From positions 6,949,415 through 7,013,414 of the forward strand of contig CM055745.1 of the NCBI GenBank assembly GCA_029465975.1: a stretch of DNA of 64,000 bases, read 5' to 3'. This DNA comes from Dallia pectoralis (lineage: Eukaryota; Chordata; Actinopteri; Esociformes; Umbridae). The position numbers were made by a program, and so were the translations under genes. The notes under the pieces were generated by a model that did no database searches, was not told the origin of the DNA, and saw only the letters and a list, made by a program, of their open reading frames with translations. Position 1 is the stretch's first letter. Every line of letters begins with the position of its first letter. Shown piece after piece: positions 44,755-57,898 of the stretch.

Positions 44755-45962
44755 ACCCAGGATGCACCCTACATATGACCCAGTGCACTACCTAGGATGC
44801 ACCCTACATATGACACAGACCCTAACCCAGTATGCACCCTACATATGACACAGAGCCTAACCCAGGATGCACCCTACATATGACACATACCCTAACCCAG
44901 GATGCACCCTACATATGACACAGAGCTTAACCCAGGCTGCACCCTACATATGACACAGAGCCTAACCCAGGATGCACCCTACATATGACACAGACCCTAA
45001 CCCAGGATGCACCCTACATATGACACAGAGCCTAACCCAGGATGCACCCTACATATGACACAGACCCTAACCCAGTATGCACCCTACATATGACACAGAC
45101 CCTAACCCAGTATGCACCCTACATATGACACAGACCCTAACCCAGTATGCACCCTACATATGACACAGAGCCTAACCCAGTATGCACCCTACATATGACA
45201 CAGAGCCTAACCCAGGATGCACCCTACATATGACACAGAGCTTAACCCAGGCTGCACCCTACATATGACACAGACCCTAACCCAGTATGCACCCTACATA
45301 TGACACAGAGCCTAACCCAGGATGCACCCTACATATGACACATACCCTAACCCAGGATGCACCCTACATATGACACAGAGCCTAACCCAGGATGCACCCT
45401 ACATATGACACAGAGCTTAACCCAGGATGCACCCAACATATGACACAGAGCTTAACCCATTATGCACCCTACATATGACACAGAGCTTAACCCAGTATGC
45501 ACCCTACATATGACACAGAGCTTAACCCAGGATGCACCCTACATGACCCAGGATGCACCCTACATATGACACATACCCTAACCCAGGATGCACCCTACAT
45601 ATGACACATACCCTAACCCAGGATGCACCCTACATATGACACAGAGCTTAACCCAGGCTGCACCCTACATATGACACAGACCCTAACCCAGGATGCACCC
45701 TACATATGACACAGAGCCAAACCCAGTATGCACCCTACATATGACACAGACCCTAACCCAGGCTGATGACCCAGGATGCACCCTACATATGACACAGACC
45801 CTAACCCAGGATGCACCCTACATATGATACAGACCCTAACCCAGGATGCACCCTACATATGACACAGACCCTAACCCAGGATGCACCCTACATATGACCC
45901 AGTGCACTACCCAGGATGTACCCTACTTATGACACAGAGCTTAACCCATGATGCACCCTACA
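44755..45962. repeat. 35-bp minisatellite (TATGCACCCTACATATGACA family), second locus
   Basis: About 34 units of TAACCCAGGATGCACCCTAC plus ATATGACACAGACCC, in the pus7-srpk2 spacer, directly adjoining the next array. Confidence 0.97.
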
Positions 45963-45965
45963 TAT

Positions 45966-46770
45966 GACACAGACAGAGGGAGTGCGCCTCTTACTCCTAA
46001 CGACAGAGGGAGCGCGCCTCCTACTCCTAACGACATAGGGAGCGCGCCTCCTACTCCTAACGACATAGGGAGCGCGCCTCCTACTCCTAACGACATAGGG
46101 AGCGCGCCTCTTACTCCTAACGACAGAGGGAGCGCGCCTCCTACTCCTAACGACATAGGGAGCGCGCCTCCTACTCCTAACGACATAGGGAGCGCGCCTC
46201 CTACTCCTAACGACAGAGGGAGCGCGCCTCCTACTCCTAACGACAGAGGGAGCGCGCCTCCTACTCCTAACGACAGAGGGAGCGCGCCTACTACTCCTAA
46301 CGACATAGGGAGCGCGCCTCCTACTCCTAACGACAGAGGGAGCGCGCCTCCTACTCCTAACGACAGAGGGAGCGCGCCTACTACTCCTAACGACATAGGG
46401 AGCGCGCCTCCTACTCCTAACGACAGAGGGAGCGCGCCTACTACTCCTAACGACATAGGGAGCGCGCCTCCTACTCCTAACGACAGAGGGAGCGCGCCTC
46501 CTACTCCTAACGACAGAGGGAGCGCGCCTCCTACTCCTAACGACATAGGGAGCGCGCCTCCTACTCCTAACGACATAGGGAGCGCGCCTCCTACTCCTAA
46601 CGACAGAGGGAGCGCGCCTCCTACTCCTAACGACAGAGGGAGCGCGCCTCCTACTCCTAACGACAGAGGGAGCGCGCCTACTACTCCTAACGACATAGGG
46701 AGCGCGCCTCCTACTCCTAACGACAGAGGGAGCGCGCCTCCTACTCCTAACGACAGAGGGAGCGCGCGTT
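45966..46770. repeat. 30-bp GC-rich minisatellite upstream of srpk2, about 27 copies
   Basis: Unit CGACAGAGGGAGCGCGCCTC then CTACTCCTAA, very homogeneous, with CATAGGG and CCTACTACT variants. It carries a GCGCGC core in every unit and ends about 80 bp before the srpk2 ATG at 46849. It generates long false frames on both strands. Confidence 0.98.
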
Positions 46771-46848
46771 CTCCGCAGGGGAGGCTGGAGAGCGAAAGAT
46801 CCCGGCTGCTGCCGCGCGTCTGCTGAGGGTTTGGAGGAAAACATCATC

Positions 46849-46864
46849 ATGAGCTCCAGGAAAG
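46849..46864 (+). CDS. srpk2: srpk2 alternative first coding exon (MSSRK form), exon 1
   Basis: SRPK2 is a serine/arginine-protein kinase that phosphorylates splicing factors. ATG at 46849 opens MSSRK plus one base before a GTATCTGG donor. The start matches the MSSRK isoform known in mammals, and the exon joins in phase to 47058-47127. It lies about 80 bp after the end of a 30-bp GC-rich array that probably overlaps its promoter. The kinase domain is outside the window. Confidence 0.88.
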
Positions 46865-47057
46865 GTATCTGGACATATCTCTCATATTCTCCAAATATTC
46901 ATCCTGATTGATCCTGATTGATTTGATTGAACAGTAATGTGTTAACAAGCCATGGCTGGACCGGACAGCAATTGCCTCAACGCTGATGTGTTGTTTTTTC
47001 TCCCTATTCGCCCGCTGGATATCGGTCCAACCCATGCAAACATCGACTCACTTCTAG

Positions 47058-47127
47058 TGATGGCCATCCAGGCCCGAAGGAGAAGGCCAAAGGGGAAAAA
47101 AGACAAGGCAGCCCCCCACGGACAGAG
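47058..47127 (+). CDS. srpk2: srpk2 alternative N-terminal exon (MSSRK form), exon 2
   Basis: Starts after TTCTAG, reads VMAIQARRRRPKGKKDK and AAPHGQ, and ends with AG before GTAAGT. The human form reads VLAIQARKRRPK at the same place, so identity is firm. Its end phase (two bases, AG) equals that of the other first exon at 60319-60356. Both can therefore splice to the same downstream common exon, which is not in this window. Confidence 0.9.
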
Positions 47128-47515
47128 GTAAGTTTAGGATAGGCTCGATTGGAGAAGTGTGTGTTCATGCGCTGGCACGGGCGCACAGGGCAGGTGCTGC
47201 CATGGGAACCGGGGACACGGGCTCGCCTCTGCGGCTCGTGTCCAGGTCTGGGCGCTCCATCTCTGGGGTAGGAAGTTGCCATTGGCAACTACCGACCGTC
47301 CGGACGGTGTGTGGTGGATTGATATATGGCACCTACGGAGTTTTTTTTGTTTGAACGTACAGGGTAATAAATAGCCTACAGCTTGAAGTGTCAGAACACA
47401 ATTCACCAGTTGTCATGAGCCGGTTGTGACTGTGTGTGTGTGTATATATGTGAGTGTGTGTTTGTGTGTGTATGTGTGTGTGTATGTGTGCGCGCGCGCG
47501 CGCGTCCGTGTTTGC

Positions 47516-47568
<53 letters not shown>

Positions 47569-48113
47569 GTGCATGGCTATTGGTCTGAAGAGAGCAGCCT
47601 ACATCTTGGCACGGTGCTATTGGATCGACGTCACGGTGTCGTCACTGGCCTCGATTAGGTGATAAGCCTACCATACCCAGGAACCCACACACACACAAAC
47701 ACACACACACACACGGCTGTGGAAGAACGTGCTGGATTCTGTGTTGCTTCAGGATATGCTCACATAATCATTACACACATCAGTGACATGCGTATAAACA
47801 AATGCATTCTGGGACCATGTGTCTTGTCACGCTGTTAAATGGATATTGCGATTGTGTCTCTCAGTGGACAGATCATGGGGTCTATTTACAATTTGTACCT
47901 TTGTGATTAGAGACTATGCTTTTAAAGAGAGACATTATGACTCTTGACCTTCATCATAGCTGTGTGTTGATGGTTTTACTTTTGTAAGTAATCTAAAGAC
48001 ATGTTTTCAACCACAACAAACACACATGTAGTCAGAGTACTTCCTGCCTTCCTGCCTTACCTATTACAGCCTGTATGTCTGTCAGCCTCTCTTCGAACTT
48101 TCTTACTTGTGTG

Positions 48114-48160
<47 letters not shown>

Positions 48161-48590
48161 CGCGTGCGTGCTTTTTTATTTTTTGCATTTCATCGATAGC
48201 CCTCCTTGATGTGTCTCGACCACTTTTTTGTGCATCCAGAAGTATTGTCTTGCTACAGTCACTTAGTACAACCGTTTCACCAATCATTCACACTGAAGGT
48301 ATGGCTAATACACAACGCCACTGACCCGGGACACAAGTGCCTGGGGACTGAGTCATCAATGAGTCATACAGTAACCTTTCCTCTTTAAAGCTGAGAGAAT
48401 TATGATGGCGCTAACAACTGGTACACTTGTCTGCAGTATTGGATTTGTAAACCAACCAAATTTAGTGATGGCTAGTACACACCACACCTCTTACATGTGC
48501 GGCCTCATCCACCGATCCCCTCTCTTGCTCAGCTAATTATGATTTATTTAATATGAATGCCTGGCGTCATGAATCGGAAAGTCGCAGCTT
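47128..48590 (+). other. srpk2 intron, no gene seen
   Basis: Contains (GT)n/(GC)n tracts at about 47426-47565 and 48112-48170. No exon found. Confidence 0.6.
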
Positions 48591-51500
48591 CGCAGAGAGC
48601 CTGCCATGTGAGACTCATGTACTGTTATTTAGTGGAGGGAGAGCCTGCCATGTGAGACTCATGTACTGTTATTTAGTGGAGGGAGAGCGTGCCATGTGAG
48701 ACCATGTACTGTTATTTAGTGGAGGTAGAGCCTGCCATGTGAGACTCATGTACTGTTAATTAGTGGAGGGAGAGCCTGTCATGTGAGACTCATGTACTGT
48801 TATTTAGTGTAGGGAGAGCCTGCCATGTGAGACTCATGTACTGTTATTTAGTGTAGGGAGAGCCTGCCATGTGAGACCATGTACTGTTATTTAGTGGAGG
48901 GAGAGCCTGCCATGTGAGACCATGTACTGTTATTTAGTGTAGGGAGAGCCTGCCATGTGAGACCATGTACTGTTATTTGGTGGAGGTAGAGCCTGCCATG
49001 TGAGACTCATGTACTGTTATTTAGTGGAGGGAGAGCCTGTCATGTGAGACTCATGTACTGTTATTTAGTGTAGGGAGAGCCTGCCATGTGAGACTCATGT
49101 AATGTTAATTAGTGGAGGGAGAGCCTGCCATGTGAGACTCATGTACTGTTATTTAGTGGAGGGAGAGCCTGCCATGTGAGACTCATGTACTGTTATTTAG
49201 TGAAAGGAGAGCCTGTCATGTGATACTCATGTACTGTTATTTAGTGAAGGGAGAGCCTGTCATGTGATACTCATGTACTGTTTATTAGTGGAGGGAGAGC
49301 CTGCCATGTGAGACTCATGTACTGTTATTTAGTGAAGGGAGAGCCTGCCATGTGAGACTCATGTACTGTTATTTAGTGGAGGGAGAGCCTGCCATGTGAT
49401 ACTCATGTACTGTTATTTAGTGTAGGGAGAGCCTGCCATGTGATACTCATGTACTGTTATTTAGTGAAAGGAGAGCCTGTCATGTGATACTCATGTACTG
49501 TTATTTAGTGTAGGGAGAGCCTGCCATGTGATACTCATGTACTGTTATTTAGTGGAGGGAGAGCCTGCCATGTGATACTCATGTACTGTTATTTAGTGCA
49601 GGGTGAGCCTGCCATGTGAGACTCATGTACTGTTATTTAGTGGAGGGAGAGCCTGTCATGTGATACTCATGTACTGTTAATTAGTGGAGGGAGAGCCTGT
49701 CATGTGAGACTCATGTACTGTTATTTAGTGAAAGGAGAGCCTGTCATGTGATACTCATTTAATGTAATTTAGTGAAGGGAGAGTCTGCCATGTGATACTC
49801 ATGTACTGTTATTTAGTGTAGGGAGAGCCTGCCATGTGAGACCATGTACTGTTATTTAGTGTAGGGAGAGCCTGCCATGTGAGACCATGTACTGTTATTT
49901 AGTGGAGGTAGAGCCTGCCATGTGAGACTCATGTACTGTTATTTAGTGGAGGGAGAGCCTGCCATTTGAGACTCATGTACTGTTATTTAATGGAGGGAGA
50001 GCCTGTCATGTGAGACTCATGTACTGTTATTTAGTGGAGGGAGAGCCTGCCATGTGATACTCATGTAAGGTCATCTAGTGTAGGGAGAGCCTGCCATGTG
50101 ATACTCATACTGTAATTTAATGTAGGGAGAGTCTGCCATGTGATACTTGTGTACTGTTATTTAGTGTAGGGAGAGCCTGCCATGTGATACTCATGTACTG
50201 TTATTTAGTGGAGGGAGAGCCTGTCATGTGATACTCATGTACTGTTATTTAGTGGAAGGAGAGCCTGCCATGTGAGACTCATGTACTGTTATTTAGTGGA
50301 GGGAGAGCCTGTCATGTGATACTCATGTACTGTTAATTAGTGGAGGGAGAGCCTGTCATGTGAGACTCATGTACTGTTATTTAGTCTAGGGAGAGCCTGC
50401 CATGTGATACTCATGTACAGTTACTTAGTGAAGGGAGAGCCTGCCATGTGATACTCATGTACTGTTATTTAGTGGAGGGAGAGCCTGCCATGTGAGACGC
50501 ATGTACTGTTATTTAGTGGAGGGAGAGCCTGCCATGTGATACTCATGTACTGTTATTTAGTGGAGGGAGAGCCTGCCATGTGATACTCATGTACTGTTAT
50601 TTAGTGAAGGGAGAGCCTGTCATGTGATACTAATGTACTGTTAATTAGTGGAGGGAGAGCCTGCCATGTGAGACTCATGTACTGTTATTTAGTGAAGGGA
50701 GAGCCTGCCATGTGAGACTCATGTACTGTTATTTAGTGAAGGGAAAGCCTGTCATGTGATACTCATGTACTGTTAATTAGTGGAGGGTGAGCCTGCCATG
50801 TGAGACTCATGTACTGTTATTTAGTGAAGGGAGAGCCTGCCATGTGAGACTCATGTACTGTTATTTAGTGGAGGGAGAGCCTGCCATGTGATACTCATGT
50901 ACTGTTATTTAGTGGAGGGAGAGCCTGTCATGTGATACTCATGTACTGTAAATTAGTGGAGGTAGAGCCTGCCATGTGATACTCATTTACTGTTATTTAG
51001 TGGAGGGAGAGCCTGCCATGTGAGACGCATGTACTGTTATTTAGTGGAGGGAGAGCCTGCCATGTGATACTCATGTACTGTTATTTAGTGGAGGGAGAGC
51101 CTGCCATGTGATACTCATGTAAGGTCATCTAGTGTAGGGAGAGCCTGCCATGTGATACTCATACTGTAATTTAATGTAGGGAGAGTCTGCCATGTGATAC
51201 TCGTGTACTGTTATTTAATGGAGGGAGAGCCTGCCATGTGAGACTCATGTACTGTTATTTAATGTAGGGAGAGTCTGCCATGTGATACTCGTGTACTGTT
51301 ATTTAGTGTAGGGAGAGCCTGCCATGTGATACTCATGTACTGTTATTTAGTGGAGGGAGAGCCTGCCATGTGAGACTCATGTACTGTTATTTAGTGAAGG
51401 GAGAGCCTGCCATGTGAGACTCATGTACTGTTATTTAGTGGAGGGAGAGCCTGCCATGTGATACTCATGTAAGGTCATCTAGTGTAGGGAGAGCCTGCCA

Positions 51501-52243
51501 TGTGATACTCATACTGTAATTTAATGTAGGGAGAGTCTGCCATGTGATACTTGTGTACTGTTATTTAGTGTAGGGAGAGCCTGCCATGTGATACTCATGT
51601 ACTGTTATTTAGTGGAGGGAGAGCCTGTCATGTGATACTCATGTACTGTTATTTAGTGGAAGGAGAGCCTGCCATGTGAGACTCATGTACTGTTATTTAG
51701 TGGAGGGAGAGCCTGTCATGTGATACTCATGTACTGTTAATTAGTGGAGGGAGAGCCTGTCATGTGAGACTCATGTACTGTTATTTAGTCTAGGGAGAGC
51801 CTGCCATGTGATACTCATGTACAGTTACTTAGTGAAGGGAGAGCCTGCCATGTGATACTCAGGTACTGTTATTTAGTGGAGGGAGAGCCTGTCATGTGAT
51901 ACTCATGTACTGTTATTTAGTGAAGGGAGAGCCTGCCATGTGATACTCATGTACTGTTATTTAGTGTAGGGAGAGCCTGCCATGTGATACTCATGTACTG
52001 TTATTTAGTGTGAGACTCATGTACTGTTATTTGTTGTAGGGAGAGCCTGCCATGTGAGACTCATGTACTGTTATTTGGTGTAGGGAGAGCCTGCCGTGTG
52101 AGACCATGTACTGTCATTTAATGTTGGGAGAGCCTGCCATGTGATACTCATGTACTGTTATTTAGTGTAGGGAGAGCCTGCCATGTGAGACCATGTACTG
52201 TCATTTAATGTTGGGAGAGCCTGCCATGTGAGACCATGTACTG
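48590..52243. repeat. 44-bp minisatellite, about 83 copies, 3.65 kb
   Basis: Unit GAGAGCCTGCCATGTGAGAC then TCATGTACTGTTATTTAGTG and GAGG, with TGATAC, GAAG, GTAG and CCATG variants. Variant strings recur as blocks (AAGGTCATCT at 50067, 51121 and 51471). In the srpk2 intron. Confidence 0.98.
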
Positions 52244-54526
52244 GATGGATATAACTGGACGGTCTTTATCTTTCCCAGTTAGGCATCATTAAGGAGCTTT
52301 ATGGATCGAACGGAGTGTAGAATAGCCCACAACACCACCAGTGGACTAGGTACTCTCAGTGTTTTAGGTACGACTATCAATGTTTAAGTGTAAACACTGG
52401 AAGACAGTCCCCTGTTCTAGATCGGGTCATGTAAGCCTTTTTTTAGGCATTAATGTGTAGTGCATGAGCAAATCATTTATCCCGCTACATACTCTGTAAG
52501 ATTTGAATACTGACAGCAAGCAACAACAAACCATAATTTGATTGCTAATGGTTGCTGGTTATCCGGATCCACAGATTTCAACCAGTTCCCTTAAGTAAAC
52601 CAGGGCCATATTTAAATTATCTAGATCTAGTGGCTAGCCTAATAATTTCACCCACATTCATGCCTAATGATCAGGGCTGGCATGTCGTGTTCGTGTTTTG
52701 AGAAATTATTTCATATTCCGTTTGGTAGTTCAGGCAAAATGTATTTACTGTAAACCAACTGGACTTAGGAGCAATGTGACTAAGGAGTTAACAATATGCA
52801 TGGGTAAATAAGATGTTGACCTGGTGGATTGACACATCTTCTTCATTACATATCTAAGATGCTTTCTGGCTGGCTGGCTGGCACTCCGGGCCAGTCTATC
52901 AAGGAAGCGGGAGAGGCATTAGGTCATGCGGTTCCTATTTACCGGTAGTCGCATACACTCTCATGACCCCTGCTGGCGATTACGGGTAGTGCAGTTAGTT
53001 GTTTGAAATTGATGCCAAAGGCATAACATGTATTATTATTAGTCATTGACTACTATTTCGGTACATACAAAGCCTCGGGAGCCCCCCCCCCCCAGCACAG
53101 CGGTGTTCCTCTCCCCTCCTTGTGCGCTGCTTTGTTTAGGAACCGACTAAACAACATACGAGTTTCTGATACTCAACGATAAACAGGAGACGCCCTGGGC
53201 TTGTGAGTGAAAGTCGGAGGGTTAGTATTACATCTCTTAAGAGTTGGTTATTACTTGTCGGCCAATTGTTAGTTATTATTGGGTTCAGGGATTAGGCAGC
53301 CTGGCAGATAAGATTACCCTCCCAATTATGCAATTGCGGCTCAGAGAACGTGTTCATAGTGCTATCCCACACCTGTGGCGTATTGTCGATCATTTAGCAG
53401 CTGTTGACCGTACTCAAGGTCATAGCGAGCTACATGTTGAAGGTTACAGTGAGAGTGGACGTCACCATGGAACGCCAAACCATACCCATAACGGGGTGGA
53501 ACGTAATTTCCCTGCCAAAGCCGACGTGCAAAGCAGATTACCGTGGTAGAAAGCTTGTTTGCTTTCCACCGCCAACACAGAGTGGTCATTGTTGTGTGTC
53601 TGTGGGGTTGTGACACCTGCTTGCTACATTGTAAAAGTAGAAAACACCGCTCCCTCCCTGACACTGTGACGGTTATATTGATAGAGAGAAGGTCGGTGCA
53701 GTTTAATCGGTGAACACCAGAGGGCGCAATCCCCGTTCAAGTCGTCCCGGTTCTGTGCTGGTGTTTGCTGGGGGACAGAGGCTTGTGCTGCATCCCGATT
53801 CCTGCTTGACCACCGCTAACATTGCATGTTGTTTTTGGTGTTGTTAATGTTTTCATTATTGTTTTTGTTTGTGTCTGGTATTGTTTCTGTTGTGTTTTTC
53901 AGTTGTTTTTGTCATTCGTTTCATATAGTCATGATATGTAACGGTATGGTAATATGGCTGGCCGCTGTGACTGCTGTATGTTAGGGGTGAAACTGTGGAT
54001 GTGTCAAGTACATGTGCTATTACAGGCACAGAGTGGTATCCATTTTGTGTCACGGTGTGCTAATGGGCCAGATTAATGGATTCGGTTTTATGAAGCTGCA
54101 GTGGCCTGACGTGAGCTCAGAGTGAGGACCGGGACAGGTCAAAAGTCGTCAGCCTTCATTCATTAATTAAACACACCACTTAGCTAATGAGACGCGGACA
54201 GGCCCCTGTCACTCCACCGGTTGTGTGTGAATGCGTTTGGTAGTGTGAATACTTGTGTGCGGTCGGCTGAGGGAACTTGGACACTGACATTGGTGTAACA
54301 CCCTCACGTACACAGAGAGTTGGTGTTAGCAGTGTGTCCTGTGGTGTAACAAGGAAGAGTGAGAAGATTGAGAGGCCAGCGGCTTACCTGACATCCGCTG
54401 GGGAAACACGCTGTGTTATATGTTATTGATCCAATAGTATCTGTTGAGTTAAAGAAATAATGAGTTGCCAGAGCCAGCCGGGTCACACCTAAGACTGCTA
54501 ACATACACACACACACACACACACAC
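52244..54526 (+). other. srpk2 intron, no gene seen
   Basis: Mostly unique DNA with a poly-C run at about 53083-53092. Small open frames (for example 53244-53549) show no recognisable domain. Confidence 0.55.
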
Positions 54527-54527
54527 T

Positions 54528-54568
54528 ATGGGGGGTGAACTAGGACAGAATTAAAGTTCACCCCCCAT
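54528..54568. repeat. 14-bp perfect inverted repeat inside a (CA)n tract
   Basis: ATGGGGGGTGAACT (54528-54541) and AGTTCACCCCCCAT (54555-54568) separated by 13 bp, flanked on both sides by CA repeats. Confidence 0.9.
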
Positions 54569-55149
54569 ACACACACACCACCATCACCAGGTGTCTGCTG
54601 CATGTTCAGACACAGTGAATTGGCAGTTGTACCGTGTAGTGTGTAATGTATGTTGGTTAGTATGTAGGTTGAAGTGTGTGTACTGTGTGTAGCGTGCATT
54701 AGAGTCTGTATAGTGTGTGTAACGTTGTGTAGTTTCTGTAGGACTACCTCCAGGCAAGCAGGTGTGTCGGGCTCTGTCTAATCAGTTTTATTTTATTCAC
54801 AATAGGCAGTTTTGGTGCCTGAGTTAATACAGAAAATCATAAAAGTTGTTAAAACATTTTTTTAAATAAAGTTGAATGGGGTCAATGGTTCTCAGGGAGT
54901 TTGAAAAATGTATAATGTTTTCTTCAGGGCACAAACAGATTTGTAACAACCTAGTTGATAGTGAGGAACAAATTCAAACCCCCAGATGGTAAGTACAGGC
55001 CGTACAGAGATTTTACATGCCCCGTTGTAGACGAAAAAACATGTTTTTGCCAAGCCCTAACGCGTTTCCATGTGATTAACTATTCTGTCAGGCAATAAAA
55101 CCTTCCAGAACTTTAATTGACCGGTTGTAGGCGCTCTGTGTTATTTTAG

Positions 55150-55224
55150 ATTAGCTGCGCCTTTTTAGTTGGCGCGAATCTCTTGTTCCGCTACATCCCA
55201 AACATGCTCTATTGGATTGAGGTC
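55150..55224 (-). mobile_element. Tc1/mariner transposase C-terminal fragment
   Basis: The minus frame reads DLNPIEHVWDVAEQEIRAN then stop. DLNPIEH.W is the conserved segment holding the last acidic residue of the Tc1 DDE triad. The upstream part of the transposase is absent; the (ATC/ACC)n block starts exactly there. Confidence 0.85.
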
Positions 55225-57898
55225 ACCACCACCATCATCATCACCACCATCATCATCACCACCATCATCATCACCACCACCATTATCACCACCACCATTA
55301 TCACCACCACCACCATCATCACCACCACCATTATCACCACCACCATCACCACCATCATCATCACCACCACCATTATCACCACCATCATCACCACCATCAT
55401 CATCATCACCACCATCATCATCACCACCATCATCATCACCACCATCATCATCACCACCATCATCATCACCACCATCATCATCACCACCATCATCATCACC
55501 ATCATCATCATCTCCACCACCATCATCATCACCACCATCATCATCACCACCACCATTATCACCACCACCACCATCATCACCACCACCATTATCACCACCA
55601 TCATCATCACCACCATCATCATCATCATCACCACCACCATCACCACCATCATCACCACCACCATCATCATCACCACCACCATCACCACCATCATCATCAC
55701 CATCATCATCATCTCCACCACCATCACCACCACCACCATCATCACCACCACCATTATCACCACCATCATCACCACCATCACCACCATCATCACCACCATC
55801 ATCATCATCACCACCACCATCACCACCATCATCATCATCTCCACCACCATCACCACCATCATCATCATCACCACCACCACCACCACCATCATCTCCACCA
55901 TCATCATCACCACCACCATCATCACCACCATCATCATCACCACCATCATCATCACCACCCATCATCATCACCATCACCATCATCATCATCACCACCATCA
56001 TCATCATCACCACCATCATCATCATCATCACCATCATCATCACCACCATCATCATCACCACCATCATCATCACCACCATCATCATCACCACCATCATCAT
56101 CATCATCATCATCACCATCATCATCATCTCCACCATCATCACCTCCACCACCATCACCACCACCATCATCTCCACCACCCCCATCACCACCATCACCACC
56201 ACCATCATCTCCACCACCACCATCATCTCCATCATCACCACCACCATCATCTCCATCATCACCACCACCATCATCTCCATCATCACCACCACCATCATCT
56301 CCACCATCACCACCACCATCTCCACCACAACCACCATCTCCACCACCCCCATCACCACCAACACCACCACCATCATCTCCACCACCATCATCATCACCAC
56401 CATCATCACCACCATCATCATCACCATCATCATCATCACCATCATCATCATCTCCACCACCATCATCATCACCACCATCATCATCACCACCATCATCATC
56501 ACCACCATCATCATCTCCACCATCATCATCATCACCACCATCTCCACCACCACCACCACCATCATCTCCACCATCACCACCACCACCACCACCATCACCA
56601 CCATCACCACCACCACCATCATCTCCACCATCACCACCACCATCTCCACCACCACCACCATCTCCACCACCCCCATCACCACCAACACCCCCACCATCAT
56701 CTCCACCACCATCATCATCACCACCATCATCATCACCATCATCATCATCTCCACCATCATCATCTCCACCATCATCATCATCACCACCATCATCATCACC
56801 ACCATCACCATCATCACCACCATCATCATCACCACCATCATCATCACCATCACCACCATCATCATCCACCATCATCATCCACCACCATCATCATCACCAC
56901 CATCATCATCACCACCATCATCACCACCACCATCATCATCACCATCATCATCATCTCCACCATCATCATCTCCACCATCATCATCACCACCACCATCATC
57001 ATCACCACCATCATCATCACCACCACCATCTCCACCACCATCACCACCACCATCATCTCCACCACCCCCATCACCACCATCACCACCACCATCATCTCCA
57101 CCACCACCATCATCTCCATCATCACCACCACCATCATCATCACCACCATCATCATCATCTCCACCATCACCACCACCATCTCCACCACCATCACCTCCAC
57201 CACCATCACCACCACCATCATCTCCACCACCCCCATCACCACCACCACCATCACCACCATCTCCACCACCACCATCATCACCACCAACACCCCCACCATC
57301 ATCTCCACCACCATCATCATCACCACCATCATCATCACCATCATCATCATCTCCACCATCATCATCTCCACCATCATCATCATCACCACCATCATCATCA
57401 CCACCATCATCATCACCACCACCATCACCACCATCACCACCATCACCATCATCACCACCATCATCATCACCACCATCATCATCACCATCATCATCATCTC
57501 CACCATCATCATCATCATCACCATCATCATCACCACCATCATCATCACCATCATCATCATCACCACCACCACCATCATCACCACCATCATCACCACCATC
57601 ATCATCATCATCTCCACCATCACCACCACCACCACCACCATCATCACCACCACCATCATCATCACCACCATCATCATCATCTCCACCATCACCACCACCA
57701 TCTCCACCACCATCACCTCCACCACCATCACCACCACCATCATCTCCACCACCCCCATCACCACCATCACCACCACCATCATCTCCACCACCACCATCAT
57801 CTCCATCATCACCACCACCATCATCTCCATCATCACCACCACCATCATCTCCATCATCACCACCACCATCATCTCCATCATCTCCACCACCACCATCC
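55225..57898. repeat. (ATC/ACC)n trinucleotide block, 2.7 kb
   Basis: Almost pure ATC and ACC triplets with occasional TCC and ATT. Triplet periodicity leaves most frames open on both strands for 250-960 codons (poly-S/P, poly-I/T, poly-H, poly-D/G, poly-M/V); none is a gene. In the srpk2 intron. Confidence 0.98.

Noticed and set aside
45927..46850. Long Arg-rich and Pro-rich frames on both strands
   Set aside because: A 30-bp unit is divisible by three, so frames stay open by chance. It lies upstream of the real srpk2 start.
53244..53549. 101-codon plus-strand frame in the srpk2 intron
   Set aside because: No domain, no splice context, and composition like the surrounding intron.
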